DNA of 39,452 nucleotides from Paracoccaceae bacterium (GTDB taxonomy: Bacteria; Pseudomonadota; Alphaproteobacteria; Rhodobacterales; Rhodobacteraceae): contig JAPORQ010000018.1 of assembly GCA_026710155.1 (NCBI GenBank), forward strand, positions 1-39,452, written 5' to 3'. Numbering within the stretch: the first letter of the stretch is position 1; each line of letters starts with the position of its first letter. Positions 1 through 7,919 of the stretch are shown in pieces. The notes beneath the pieces are model-generated. The model saw nothing but the letters and a program-made list of their open reading frames with translations. It had not been told where the DNA came from and did not search any database. Position numbers and translations under genes: made by a program.

Positions 1-140
1 CTGTCCGGCGATGTGGTCATCCTCCCCCGTCATTGCCATTGGGGCTTCATTCAACCTAGTTCCTGTCTGGACATGCGCGGCATCCACAGGTTCCATCAGG
101 TGGGATTGTTCGGACCGGGAGGAAAATCGAACATCCGCCA
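1..140 (-). pseudogene. Degenerate 5' end of a type I restriction specificity subunit gene (hsdS-like), runs off the left edge
   Basis: Read on the minus strand, this stretch encodes a start of the form MEPVDAAHVQTGTRLNEA followed by MAMTGEDD. It lines up residue for residue with the two hsdS-like starts at the right end of the window (minus strand near 39160, and plus strand from 39369, MKLGDVADIRIGTQLNKTS). The match continues some 35 bases upstream of the ATG at the DNA level, so these are copies of one element rather than just one protein family. In type I S subunits this N-terminal segment opens a target recognition domain, usually continuing into YPVxNGG. That motif is eroded here and the rest lies outside the window. 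Assignment rests on the motif and on comparison among the three copies. Confidence 0.5.
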
Positions 141-367
141 ACCCATCTTTATAAGCCCCATAATTTTTGATAGTATGTCAGAAGTACGTAATTGGGAAAC
201 TTGTACCAGGCAATGATAACTATTTAAACTGAAAATAGTATGTGTTATTATCAATATTATGATTCCTACTAAAAAAGGACGAAGCCCCAAGGAAAGATCA
301 ATAGACGAAAACAACCTCAAAACCCCTTGCGATGTATCAGTGAATTATCTCATTGAAAGACTACTGT

Positions 368-1495
368 TTATCGTACTATCTCTTTATAGGTTTTGTAGAT
401 AAACTTTTCGGTCATGCCAGCAATATAATCACAAATGATTCGAATCTTTGCCTCCTGACCTGCATTTATCCTTTTTTGCCAACTATCAGGAAGTACATTG
501 GTTTTGGTCATGAAATATTCAAAAACATTCGTGATAATTTTTTCAGGATTGTCCTCTTCAGACAAATGAACTTGTTTTTCATACATGTTGGTCAAAAGAA
601 AACTGTTTAGTGATTTGAGATGTTCCTTTGCTTCATCAGAAAATGTGATGATGCCGCTTTGGAAGTTTCTTACTTCTTCAAGTGACTTTAACCCTGCACC
701 ATCCAATGCTTTTTTCGATGTACAATTCAAATCAGATACAAAATAACCAAAGATTTTACGTATTATCGACAAACTAAGATGGGTTTCACTGATGCCGTTA
801 TGAGTAGCTGAAATTTTGTCCCGATAAAATTCCACAAGGGGAATGGAGGAAATATCATATAGTGAAAATAACTTTGCTCTCAATCCATCCTGAAGGTCGT
901 GACAATTATAGGCAATATCATCGGCAAGTGAAGCAATTTGGGCTTCACAACTTGGATAGGTATTCAAAAGCAGATCATGTTTGGAATTATATTCGTGTAC
1001 ATATGCAGTTATATCAGTTTTGAATGGCCCGTTATGCTTGATAATTCCTTCAAGGCAAAACCATGATAAATTTAGTCCGATAAAATCCGGGTATGGATTT
1101 TCCAGAAGGGTGACAACCCTCAAGGCCTGAACATTGTGATTAAATCCTCCATAGTCTGATAATATTCCATCAAGAATATTTTCGCCAATATGTCCATAGG
1201 GTGGATGTCCCATATCATGTACAAGTGCTATTGCTTCAGCCAACCCAGGGTTCAATCCCAGCATTGCGGCAATTTGACGTGAAGCTCGTGAAACTTCAAT
1301 TGTATGTGTCAATCGGTTTCTGACATGATCACTTTGAGGTTTGATAAAAACCTGTGTCTTGCCGATAAGCCTCCTGAAGGCAGAAGCATGTATTATCCTG
1401 TCACCATCCCTATTGAATGGTGATCTTTGTGGATAATCTTTTTCCGGAAACAACCGTTGGGGATCAACATCAGGTTTTACTGCACAATCAATCAA
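368..1495 (-). CDS. dgt: Deoxyguanosinetriphosphate triphosphohydrolase-like protein
   Basis: HD-superfamily dNTP triphosphohydrolase of the dGTPase type, which removes tripolyphosphate from deoxynucleotides and so affects dNTP pools. The 375-residue product shows the metal-binding HD signature: His64 in NRLTHTIEV, His93-Asp94 in VHDMGHPPYGH, and a later Asp near 192-193 in LADDIAYNCHDL. An arginine-rich FRRLIGKTQVF segment (about residues 40-50), typical of this family, precedes it. The start taken is TTG, because no in-frame ATG was found just upstream; an AGGA lies about 12 nt before it. The gene is divergent from erpA, with about 120 bp between them that must hold both promoters. No clear terminator is seen below position 368. 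Family identity is secure; the exact substrate is inferred. Confidence 0.93.
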   Translation of the reverse strand: MIDCAVKPDVDPQRLFPEKDYPQRSPFNRDGDRIIHASAFRRLIGKTQVFIKPQSDHVRNRLTHTIEVSRASRQIAAMLGLNPGLAEAIALVHDMGHPPYGHIGENILDGILSDYGGFNHNVQALRVVTLLENPYPDFIGLNLSWFCLEGIIKHNGPFKTDITAYVHEYNSKHDLLLNTYPSCEAQIASLADDIAYNCHDLQDGLRAKLFSLYDISSIPLVEFYRDKISATHNGISETHLSLSIIRKIFGYFVSDLNCTSKKALDGAGLKSLEEVRNFQSGIITFSDEAKEHLKSLNSFLLTNMYEKQVHLSEEDNPEKIITNVFEYFMTKTNVLPDSWQKRINAGQEAKIRIICDYIAGMTEKFIYKTYKEIVR

Positions 1496-1617
1496 AATGT
1501 CACTATTCCTAACTTTGGTTTATCACTGTTCTTGGTTTTTCCTGTCCAATCGGCTATGTTAACTATATCCAAATTATCCGGGATTAAACATAGTAAATTA
1601 TATCATCAGTCAAGATC

Positions 1618-1944
1618 ATGCTTATTCCACCAAAGGTATCAGACAGGGCCTACAGGAAATTGGCCGAAGTTAACTCGGAAAGCGGTGAAAAAATGTGCCT
1701 CCGTGTGGCGGTCAAGGGTGGTGGGTGTTCAGGATTTCAGTATGAAATCCTGCTGGACAGACCGCAAGATGATGATTTGATACTGGCCAAGAATGGTCAG
1801 GCAGTTCTGATTGATGAAATCTCTCTACCATTTCTCCAAGACGCGCTCATCGACTATACGGAAGAATTGATAGGATCAAGATTCACTATTGTCAATCCCA
1901 ATGCCAAATCGACCTGTGGATGCTCATTGAGTTTTTCATTATAG
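1618..1944 (+). CDS. erpA: Iron-sulfur cluster insertion protein, HesB/IscA/ErpA family
   Basis: A-type carrier that accepts Fe-S clusters and hands them to apo-enzymes in the cytoplasm. The 108-residue protein has the three invariant cysteines of the family: Cys37 in GGGCSGFQY and the C-terminal pair Cys100/Cys102 in STCGCSLSF. Length is typical. It starts at ATG 1618; the ribosome binding site is weak. It is divergent from dgt and followed 10 nt later by xthA, so the two plus-strand genes are probably co-transcribed. ErpA is the usual name for the stand-alone alphaproteobacterial form; a plain IscA label is the alternative. Confidence 0.92.
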   Translation: MLIPPKVSDRAYRKLAEVNSESGEKMCLRVAVKGGGCSGFQYEILLDRPQDDDLILAKNGQAVLIDEISLPFLQDALIDYTEELIGSRFTIVNPNAKSTCGCSLSFSL

Positions 1945-1954
1945 TGTTTTGCCA

Positions 1955-2737
1955 ATGAAAATCGCCACCTATAACATCAATGGTGTCAGAGTCCGGTTAC
2001 CAAGAATTATCGACTGGATAAAACAGTCCAAACCCGATGTGGCCATGCTTCAGGAAATAAAATGTGAAGATGACAAGTTTCCTGAAAACGACTTCAGTGA
2101 TCTTGGATTTAATGTCGCCATACATGGCCAGAAAGGCTATAATGGTGTAGCCATATTGTCAAAATACCCGCTTGACGATGTCACCAGGGGATTGCCAGGT
2201 GATGATTCAGATACACAATCAAGATGGATAGAGGCCGTAATCCAAGGGAACAATAATATTGTCAGGGTTGGTTGTCTTTACCTTCCCAACGGTAACCCGG
2301 TGCCTGGTGAGAAATTTGATTACAAACTTGCCTGGATGAAGCGGCTTCAAAGAAGGGCAGCGCAATTACTTGAATTTGAGGAGCCCTTGATCTTGGCCGG
2401 CGACTATAACGTTATTCCTCATATTGAGGATGCCAAAAATCCAGAAAAATGGATTGATGATGCCCTCTTTCGTCTGGAAACAAGAACCGAATGGAGAAAG
2501 TTGGTAAATCTGGGGTTTCAGGATGCCTTTCGCCTGATGAACACTCAGGAGGAACAGTTTACCTTTTGGGATTTTCAGGGCAATGCATGGAACAAAAATG
2601 ATGGTATCAGAATAGATCATCTATTGCTTTCCCCACAATGTACGGATTTGTTATTGGATTGTAAAATCGACCGGGAAGTCAGGGGTTGGGAGAAACCATC
2701 CGATCATGTCCCTATCTGGGTAAAGCTTGATTGCTGA
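1955..2737 (+). CDS. xthA: Exodeoxyribonuclease III
   Basis: Class II AP endonuclease and 3'-5' exonuclease of base excision repair. From ATG 1955 the product is 260 residues and carries the exonuclease III active-site set: Asn7 in ATYNING, Glu34 in LQEIKC, Asp150/Asn152 in AGDYNV, Asp221 in RIDHLL and the terminal Asp250-His251 in PSDHVP. A TTG two codons upstream (1949) is in frame, but ATG-Lys-Ile-Ala-Thr-Tyr-Asn is the standard family start, so I prefer 1955. It lies 10 nt downstream of the erpA stop, consistent with one transcript. No terminator hairpin was recognised after the stop. Confidence 0.95.
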   Translation: MKIATYNINGVRVRLPRIIDWIKQSKPDVAMLQEIKCEDDKFPENDFSDLGFNVAIHGQKGYNGVAILSKYPLDDVTRGLPGDDSDTQSRWIEAVIQGNNNIVRVGCLYLPNGNPVPGEKFDYKLAWMKRLQRRAAQLLEFEEPLILAGDYNVIPHIEDAKNPEKWIDDALFRLETRTEWRKLVNLGFQDAFRLMNTQEEQFTFWDFQGNAWNKNDGIRIDHLLLSPQCTDLLLDCKIDREVRGWEKPSDHVPIWVKLDC

Positions 2738-3143
2738 ACTATTATCAAAAATTATGGGAATTATGATGCCTAACGTTGAACGGTGAAACTTCATAAGACT
2801 GGTATGTCCCAATAGATAACAACAATTATAAAAAATTGTAGAGCACCCCAATTTAATAAGGTGAATCCAAATCCATAACATTGAATTTTCCCAACCCAGT
2901 GTCGGCAAGGAATGAATTCTTTCCTTGCCCGTAGGGTCTCTGACACTATCTTCAACGAAAATTCGGGGATGTGGCAAATTTGATTAATTGCGACTTGAAG
3001 ACAATAAATAGAGGTTCCCTTAAGTCAAATAACATAGAATATTCTCCAAAATGTAGGACAGAATAATCTATCTTTGTACAAATAAAATAATGGTCTAAAT
3101 ATGCAACAAATTGATTATAATTGTCATATTTTGTGACTTATGA
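2738..3143. other. Gene-free stretch between xthA and the transposase remnant
   Basis: About 400 bp of AT-rich sequence with no reading frame that looks coding on either strand and no convincing hairpin terminator. It marks the left boundary of the accessory island. The missing 5' half of the transposase should lie at its right end, but no readable remnant of it was found. Confidence 0.5.
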
Positions 3144-3667
3144 TTCAAGTTTAAAGGAATTGTTGAAGTTGATGAAACTTACATGGGCGGTCAGGAAAGC
3201 AATAAACACGAATCAAAGAAGCTAAAGGCAGGTCAGGAAACAGTAGGAAAAACTGCTATTGCTGGAATGAGAGAACGTAGGAGCGAGAAGGTTATTGCTC
3301 AAGTTATCGAAGATACCAAAAAGGAAACCCTACAAGGATTGGTTAAGAATAATACAGAAGAAGGAACAGAAATACATACCGATGAAAATCAACCATATCA
3401 GGGTTTTCATAACCATAAAACGGTTAATCACAGTATTGGGGAATATGTATGGGCTAATGTCCACACAAATGGAATCGAATGTGGGCAATGTTCAAGAGAG
3501 GTCACAGGGGAACCTACCACAAGATGTCCCTGAAGCACCTGCACAGGTATGAAGCAGAATTTGTTTGAAGGCACAACAACAGGAAATCGGATACCATAAA
3601 ACAAATGGCTGAATTGGTTCTGGGTATGAACAACAAGCAATTGACTTGTAAAGAATTGATTAATTAA
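3144..3667 (+). pseudogene. IS1595-family (ISXO2-like) transposase remnant, N-truncated, frameshifted, with internal stop
   Basis: The reading frame carries the DDE catalytic core of IS1595-type transposases: VEVDETYMGG just before and at 3183, then HESKKLKAG, TVGKTAIAGM, IHTDENQPYQG and HTNGIE near 3460-3479. At about 3479 the frame shifts: the next frame reads [17 protein letters not shown] and then [12 protein letters not shown], the expected continuation. Read this way, a 4-base deletion between GIE and MW explains the shift. A TGA at 3566 then interrupts it, and beyond the stop the frame resumes as RHNNRKSDTIKQMAEL and ends in KELIN at 3667. The N-terminal third is absent, and an in-frame stop lies at 3141. 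The element is therefore dead. It sits 11 bp before the methyltransferase start and may have helped bring in the island. Confidence 0.85.
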
Positions 3668-3678
3668 AAGAGGAATTA

Positions 3679-4488
3679 ATGAATGAAAGGTTAGATCAGT
3701 TTTATACAAAACCCGAGATAGCCAAAAAATGTATTGAAACTGTTTTAGAAAGATTTTCGGATTTAAATAAAAATTCAATACTATTCGTTGAACCTTCGGC
3801 AGGTTCAGGAGCGTTTTACTATCCTTTGGTTAAGCAAGGGTGTGCGGTAAGGGCAATAGATATAGACCCAAAGGCAAAAGAGATACAGAAAGGAGATTTT
3901 TTCAAAAGTTCCAAACTATTCAATGGCGATTATGAATACAGAATTGTAATCGGCAATCCACCCTTTGGTAAGAACTCTTCAAATGCAGTGAAATTCTTTA
4001 ATTTCGCTTCAAAGTATGCAGATGAAATTGCCTTTATAGTTCCCAAAACATTCAGAAAGTTAAGCGTACAGAAAAGATTACATAAACACTTCCATCTTGA
4101 ACTAGATGAAAATGTTGAAACCGATTCGTTTATCTTCGAGGACAGACCCTACGATGTACCCTGCACTTGGCAGATTTGGAAGAAACTTGACTATGAAAGA
4201 GAGATACCCAGCAACACTTCTGTAGATCACTTGCTGACTTATACTGATCAGCATGAAGCGGATTTTGCCATTAGGAGAGTAGGTTTCTATGCTGGTAGGG
4301 TTATTAAAAACGGTATTAATGAACTGTCTCCAACAACTCATTATTTTGTCAGGGAGAATAGAAAAGGTGTTATGGATATTATCAGTGATACCGAATGGAC
4401 AAGTTTAACAGAACAAACAGCCGGTTCCAGATCATTAGCCAAATCTGAGATTTCCAAAGTACTGGAGCAAGAATACAATGGCTGGTAA
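3679..4488 (+). CDS. SAM-dependent DNA adenine-type methyltransferase of a type II-like restriction-modification system
   Basis: A 269-residue class I methyltransferase. Residues 37-45 (VEPSAGSGAF) form the SAM-binding motif I, DIDPKA (about 61-66) is the motif II acidic turn, and NPPFGK (93-98) is the N6-adenine/N4-cytosine catalytic motif IV, of the NPPF form usual for N6-adenine enzymes. A good ribosome binding site (AGAGGA) precedes ATG 3679. Its last 11 bases overlap the start of the next gene, which looks like the cognate nuclease, so the two were translationally coupled. The enzyme looks intact while its partner is broken, so it probably now acts as an orphan methylase. Recognition sequence cannot be read from the protein. 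Its AT-rich composition suggests acquisition. Confidence 0.85.
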   Translation: MNERLDQFYTKPEIAKKCIETVLERFSDLNKNSILFVEPSAGSGAFYYPLVKQGCAVRAIDIDPKAKEIQKGDFFKSSKLFNGDYEYRIVIGNPPFGKNSSNAVKFFNFASKYADEIAFIVPKTFRKLSVQKRLHKHFHLELDENVETDSFIFEDRPYDVPCTWQIWKKLDYEREIPSNTSVDHLLTYTDQHEADFAIRRVGFYAGRVIKNGINELSPTTHYFVRENRKGVMDIISDTEWTSLTEQTAGSRSLAKSEISKVLEQEYNGW

Positions 4489-5114
4489 ATCTAAAAATCA
4501 AATGCACGGAAAGGCATTTGAAAACCACATAAAGGCAGCAAACGGAATATTTTCTTATGCTGCTGCCGATAGGAAAAGAAGCTCCGGCGAAAAATTTGAT
4601 ATAAGCGGTACAGACGATACCGTTCGAGGTATTCCAACTTCAATCAAATCCTCCAATGGAGATAGTATAGCCCTTTCCGATGCTAGGAAGTTTTGATTAT
4701 GTTCCCTACTGCATCCTTGTTGGTATCTATCTTCAAAGAGAAAATGAAAAAGAATTTAGGGAGATTCACGAGATAATTATTCGAGGGGATTATAGGAGTG
4801 ATCTTTTAGGCACTGTAACATTGGAACAGGTTACAGTTTTTCATAATGTTTTGCTTGGGCTTGGATTGGGCAGGCATGAAGAGGCACGAGGATGGGCTGA
4901 TGGAAGATATGAGGAATTAAGAGAAAATCTGGGTAAAGTTGCTCTTAATAGGAAGATTGACAGTAAAAAGCAAAGAAGATTGCAATGTAGTGTAGGTTTA
5001 TCAGATTTAATTAAAGTCTTTAACAGAAGTGATTACACACTTCATAATTTAGAATTTGGTAATCTTATTTTACCGCTTCGTATAAAAAGCGGTTCAAGAA
5101 AATTCAATGTATAG
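4478..5114 (+). pseudogene. Frameshifted restriction endonuclease partner of the methyltransferase
   Basis: Two adjoining frames make one protein. The first, from ATG 4478, reads MAGKSKNQMHGKAFENHIK and on through AAADRKRSSGEKFDI to IALSDARKF, ending in TGA at 4695. The second takes over at about 4684 with SFDYVPYCILVG and runs to KFNV at 5114, including EIHEIIIRG, VTLEQVTVFH and KIDSKKQRRLQCSV. The first part resembles restriction-like proteins I recall that carry a GKxFE...AADxxRS...DARRFW pattern; the family recall is from memory. An 8-base deletion between two AGTTTTG repeats would turn an ancestral DARKFW-SFDY junction into what is seen. The total of about 210 residues fits a type II nuclease. 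Because the frames overlap, the lesion could also be a programmed or sequencing frameshift. Confidence 0.7.
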
Positions 5115-5504
5115 AGACCAAGGCATGAAACAGAAAAACAATAAAAAATAAAACTTCCAAGCAATACTTACCAACCAAGTGTTAAAGAATTAAGGGAAGA
5201 AGTACACATAGCATTAAGCCCTGATGAGCTGGCTGATTTGGTTGTTGAGGACTACGATATTGAACATGAAAAATTAAGGGAAAATGTTGCTCATGTATAT
5301 AATTCCCTAAATAATCTATGCATAAATCTTAATTGAGTTTGACTCATGAATTAGCCTGCAATCAAACTCAACAATTCCCACCATACTTCTTCAATACTGA
5401 TAGCTTTAACCGGAGGGTTACTTTGTTCTATAATTTTCTTTAGCTCGAATTATTCTAACAAAACTTGCCGGCAAGTTAAGGAGATGATTAACGGTTTATG
5501 GCAA
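5115..5504. other. Gene-poor stretch with a possible broken small ORF and a palindrome
   Basis: A short ATG frame at 5125 stops after eight codons inside an A-rich run. A different frame, open from 5145 to 5310 without a normal start, reads TYQPSVKELREEVHIALS followed by PDELADLVVEDYDIEHE, which is protein-like. A single indel in the A-rich run would join the two into a roughly 60-residue protein. I do not recognise it, and it may be a third, decayed gene of the island. The rest of the stretch holds only the palindrome listed separately. Confidence 0.3.
5462..5477 (-). terminator. Perfect 16-bp palindrome, possible terminator of the monooxygenase gene
   Basis: AACTTGCCGGCAAGTT is a perfect palindrome 27 nt beyond the monooxygenase stop on the minus strand. 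As RNA it can form a 6-bp stem with a CCGG loop, followed on the minus strand by only a short T-rich run (TTG). It is therefore a weak terminator candidate or a protein-binding palindrome. Confidence 0.35.
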
Positions 5505-6674
5505 TCAAATTTCCTTGTAAATCCATGAATACCTGTTGGCAATCAAATTTGGAAATGTTCTGTTGGCAAGGGTCATAGTCGTGTTTCTGAGTTGATACAT
5601 AAGACCGCTCTTCAGATGATTGATCCAGGCCTGTGAATTGGTGTACCTCACCATTCTTTCCAACCTTTGCTGCCTCTTGAACTTGAACAAATTCAGGGCA
5701 TCGGTGAGATTCGAGTTGTTGACAAGCGAGGAAGCAAGAACCCATCCATCCTCTATGGCCATATTACCACCTTGGGCCAGGAATGGGGGCATGGGATGTA
5801 GGGCATCCCCACAAAGGCAGACCCTTCCGGCAAACCATTGTGGTTGGACTTTGCCCATGAAGAGAAGATTTTTTCTTGTTTCTGTTGCATTGGCAAACAA
5901 ACTTTCCAAAAATTGAAAGTTGTGAAACCCGTCCTTGATCGTTGCAAATTCCATTTCAGGGTCAACCATATGATCAAATGGCCTGATTGCAACGACATTC
6001 AGTAACTTACCCATGTCAATCCCATAGGTAACCAAATGCTGGGCAGGATACATATATATATTGACATCATTGGGAAATTTCAGTCCACTCAACTTTTCAG
6101 TGGGTACAAGTCCTCGCAAGGCAACAAAGTCAGGTTTTTGTTTTTCACCAACCATATTGAGTGTTTCACTGATTTGCGAACCATAACCGTCGGCACCAAT
6201 CAAAAGGGAGGCATGGAATTCCTCACCTTCATCTGAGCTGAATTCAACACCATGTGGTGAAAAACCCTCCGGAGTTATTTTCTTGCCAAAACAAAACCTT
6301 ACCCTTAAATCCATGGCCTTGTCACAGAGTATTCTGATCAGTTTGCCACGATGGCAGGTAAAATATCCCAGATCATCACCTTTGCCAAACTGGTTCAAAT
6401 CCAATGAAAAGAGTCTTTTTGATGTCAATCCATCAAGAGCGTTTACACTTTCCATCTTGCTGGAAATTTCTCTCAGAGGCTCTTCAACACCCAGCCTTGA
6501 AAGGATGCTGGAACCATTGGGGGTTATCTGAATTCCCATTCCACCCAAATTACCCTTGTTTTCCTTTTCGTAAATGGTGGAAACAACACCTTTTTGTGCT
6601 AGCCTGATTGCCAGTGTCAATCCTGCCAGACCACACCCTATGATTGCAATATTGTCAAGGTGGTTTTCAAACAT
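5505..6674 (-). CDS. FAD-dependent aromatic-ring-type monooxygenase (salicylate hydroxylase/UbiH-like)
   Basis: Single-component flavoprotein hydroxylase that would use NAD(P)H and O2 to hydroxylate a small aromatic or similar substrate. The 389 residues show the three class A motifs: GxGxxG (GCGLAG, 13-18) for FAD ADP binding, the DG motif in IGADGYGS (162-163), and the GD motif in CLCGDALHPMPPF followed by LAQGGNMAIEDG (289-310) for the FAD ribityl chain. Length is typical of the salicylate or 3-hydroxybenzoate hydroxylase group. Start is ATG 6674. It stands alone, with no ring-cleavage or transport genes nearby, so the substrate cannot be inferred. A 14-bp direct repeat (TGGCAATCAAATTT) at the 3' end spans the stop codon region, with its second copy about 40 bp away. 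Confidence 0.88.
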   Translation of the reverse strand: MFENHLDNIAIIGCGLAGLTLAIRLAQKGVVSTIYEKENKGNLGGMGIQITPNGSSILSRLGVEEPLREISSKMESVNALDGLTSKRLFSLDLNQFGKGDDLGYFTCHRGKLIRILCDKAMDLRVRFCFGKKITPEGFSPHGVEFSSDEGEEFHASLLIGADGYGSQISETLNMVGEKQKPDFVALRGLVPTEKLSGLKFPNDVNIYMYPAQHLVTYGIDMGKLLNVVAIRPFDHMVDPEMEFATIKDGFHNFQFLESLFANATETRKNLLFMGKVQPQWFAGRVCLCGDALHPMPPFLAQGGNMAIEDGWVLASSLVNNSNLTDALNLFKFKRQQRLERMVRYTNSQAWINHLKSGLMYQLRNTTMTLANRTFPNLIANRYSWIYKEI

Positions 6675-7312
6675 TAATTTTTTCTGAATTAATTCCCGTC
6701 AACAACCAATACTTTGGATTACTACTTTAAGAGACTGAATCATAATTCACAAATGCAATTACAACCAGCCTGACTGCCCTAAATTTTAGAAATAATCTGG
6801 ATCCTAAAATGGTTTTCTGTCTGTAATTGTTTTGAATTTCCTGGATTTTCAAGCTCATGGAACAGGTTCCTATATATAGTTTCCCAATCGCAGGGTACAA
6901 CAATTTAACCAGAGAAAACCCTTTCCGGACTGGCAACTGTCTCTAGATATATGGCGTTTATTGGTGATGGCCTATCTTGAATCTAGTATCTCACCATCAT
7001 TGTATTGGCGTGTCATGCATTCACGGACAGAAAATCTGTTCGAAACCGAATACTGGCAAAACCCGGTTTTGGGCAGGAAGAATCCAAAGAAGGCATGAAT
7101 GTTTCGAACAGCCATGACATGGTGGAAGGAACGAATGGGCCTCGGGTCATGGGAATGCCGGAATTGGGCCGGCAATCTGATGAAGCAACCGCAGGAAAAA
7201 AGAAAGTGATTTGAGGATCGATGGGGTGCTGTATGGTCATTAATGTGATATCCCTGTGAGACCTATCATGTCAGGACAAGCCACTTCCGGAGCGTGGAGT
7301 GATCTGGTTCCT

Positions 7313-7343
7313 AGGGCGGTTTTCACCGCCTTTTTTCCTTTTT
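7313..7343 (+). terminator. Strong Rho-independent terminator
   Basis: A GGCGGT stem (7315-7320), TTTC loop and ACCGCC stem (7325-7330), flanked by a possible extra G-T and A-T pair, are followed at once by six T, two C and seven T. This is a textbook intrinsic terminator on the plus strand. A smaller hairpin (CCAC/GTGG with a 9-nt loop) lies about 20 nt upstream. No intact plus-strand gene ends nearby, so the transcript it ends is unknown. Confidence 0.8.
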
Positions 7344-7412
7344 TTGTTGAATTGTACAAATTTCCATGCTGGATATTCCGCATTCAAACAAATTCTAGAG
7401 GAGAACAAATAC

Positions 7413-7555
7413 ATGAAACGATTGTTGAATACCCCCCCCCATTTTTAGTATCCTGGCCACGGCTTTGCTGGTTGTGACTTTCACCTGACCGGCACGGGCG
7501 CAGCAGGGTGACTGCCTCACGGGTTATGTCGAGACACAAGTTCCTATGCGAGTTC
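7413..7555 (+). pseudogene. Broken start of a secreted protein, signal peptide interrupted by a C9 tract
   Basis: A good ribosome binding site (AGGAGA, about 7398-7403) precedes ATG 7413, which opens MKRLLNT. This is followed by nine consecutive C (7432-7440). The frame after the tract reads IFSILATALLVVTFT, then a TGA, then PARAQQGDCLTGYVETQVP. Together they make a convincing Sec signal peptide with an ARA-type cleavage site followed by QQGDC. With nine C the frame from the ATG terminates a few codons later; eight or eleven would restore it. The TGA inside the signal region and a further stop at about 7550 show that the gene is dead in any case. I do not recognise the mature protein. Confidence 0.45.
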
Positions 7556-7870
7556 CCTTGGCCTGACCGTTTGGTCTTCCATGGCTTCTGCTAGTCCAAG
7601 AACCTAGACCACAAAGAGGTTGAACATCATCCGCCCCTCGGAGGTGTTGGTGTCAATATTGCCACCCTGCCCCTCAAGCATCATGAGGCCAACATCCCTT
7701 TTGTAAAGGTCATTATAATTATAATCCCAACTTGATGTTGGAGACTGCGTAACTGCCAGAACCGATCGGGGATCTGCTTTGGTTGTCTCGCTAACAAGGA
7801 GAGACGAAAGTGCTCGGCACATTCACTACATTGTTGGCGCCTCTGGTTCTTAGCACAACTCTCTTCCATG
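7480..7870 (-). pseudogene. Decayed serine recombinase (resolvase/invertase family)
   Basis: On the minus strand, fragments in different frames match the catalytic and linker regions of small serine recombinases. IPDRFWQLRSLQHQVGIII resembles the usual LDRxGRSLxHLxxIxNDL segment. After a frameshift, NDLYKRDVGLMMLEGQG continues as GGNIDTNTSEGRMMFNLFVV, matching the LxGQGxxIDTTTxxGRxxFxIFxxLAEFER block. Past a stop and another shift, GRSHGRPNGQAKG resembles the GRxGGRPK junction before the DNA-binding domain. The N-terminal Ser region and the helix-turn-helix are not readable. The recombinase is non-functional but marks past site-specific recombination here. Confidence 0.7.
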
Positions 7871-7897
7871 CGCAAACCTCTTAAAAAGGAAAAGCAT

Positions 7898-7919
7898 GAG
7901 GCGTGAAACTTCACGCCTC
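7898..7919. repeat. Near-perfect 22-bp palindrome upstream of the recombinase remnant
   Basis: GAGGCGTGAA, a 2-base spacer (AC) and TTCACGCCTC form 10-bp perfect arms. It lies just outside the 5' end of the minus-strand recombinase remnant, where such genes often carry their recombination or operator sites. The dyad with a 2-bp centre resembles the layout of serine-recombinase crossover sites. It could alternatively be a hairpin: on the minus strand a loose T-rich run follows. Confidence 0.45.

Noticed and set aside
2651-2977. 108-codon minus-strand frame over the xthA 3' end
   Set aside because: Half of it is antisense to xthA; the rest has no protein-like pattern.
7005-7214. 69-codon plus-strand frame ahead of the terminator
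   Set aside because: No family resemblance, no good ribosome binding site, and competing frames on the other strand. Its stop is about 100 nt before the terminator, so a link cannot be excluded.
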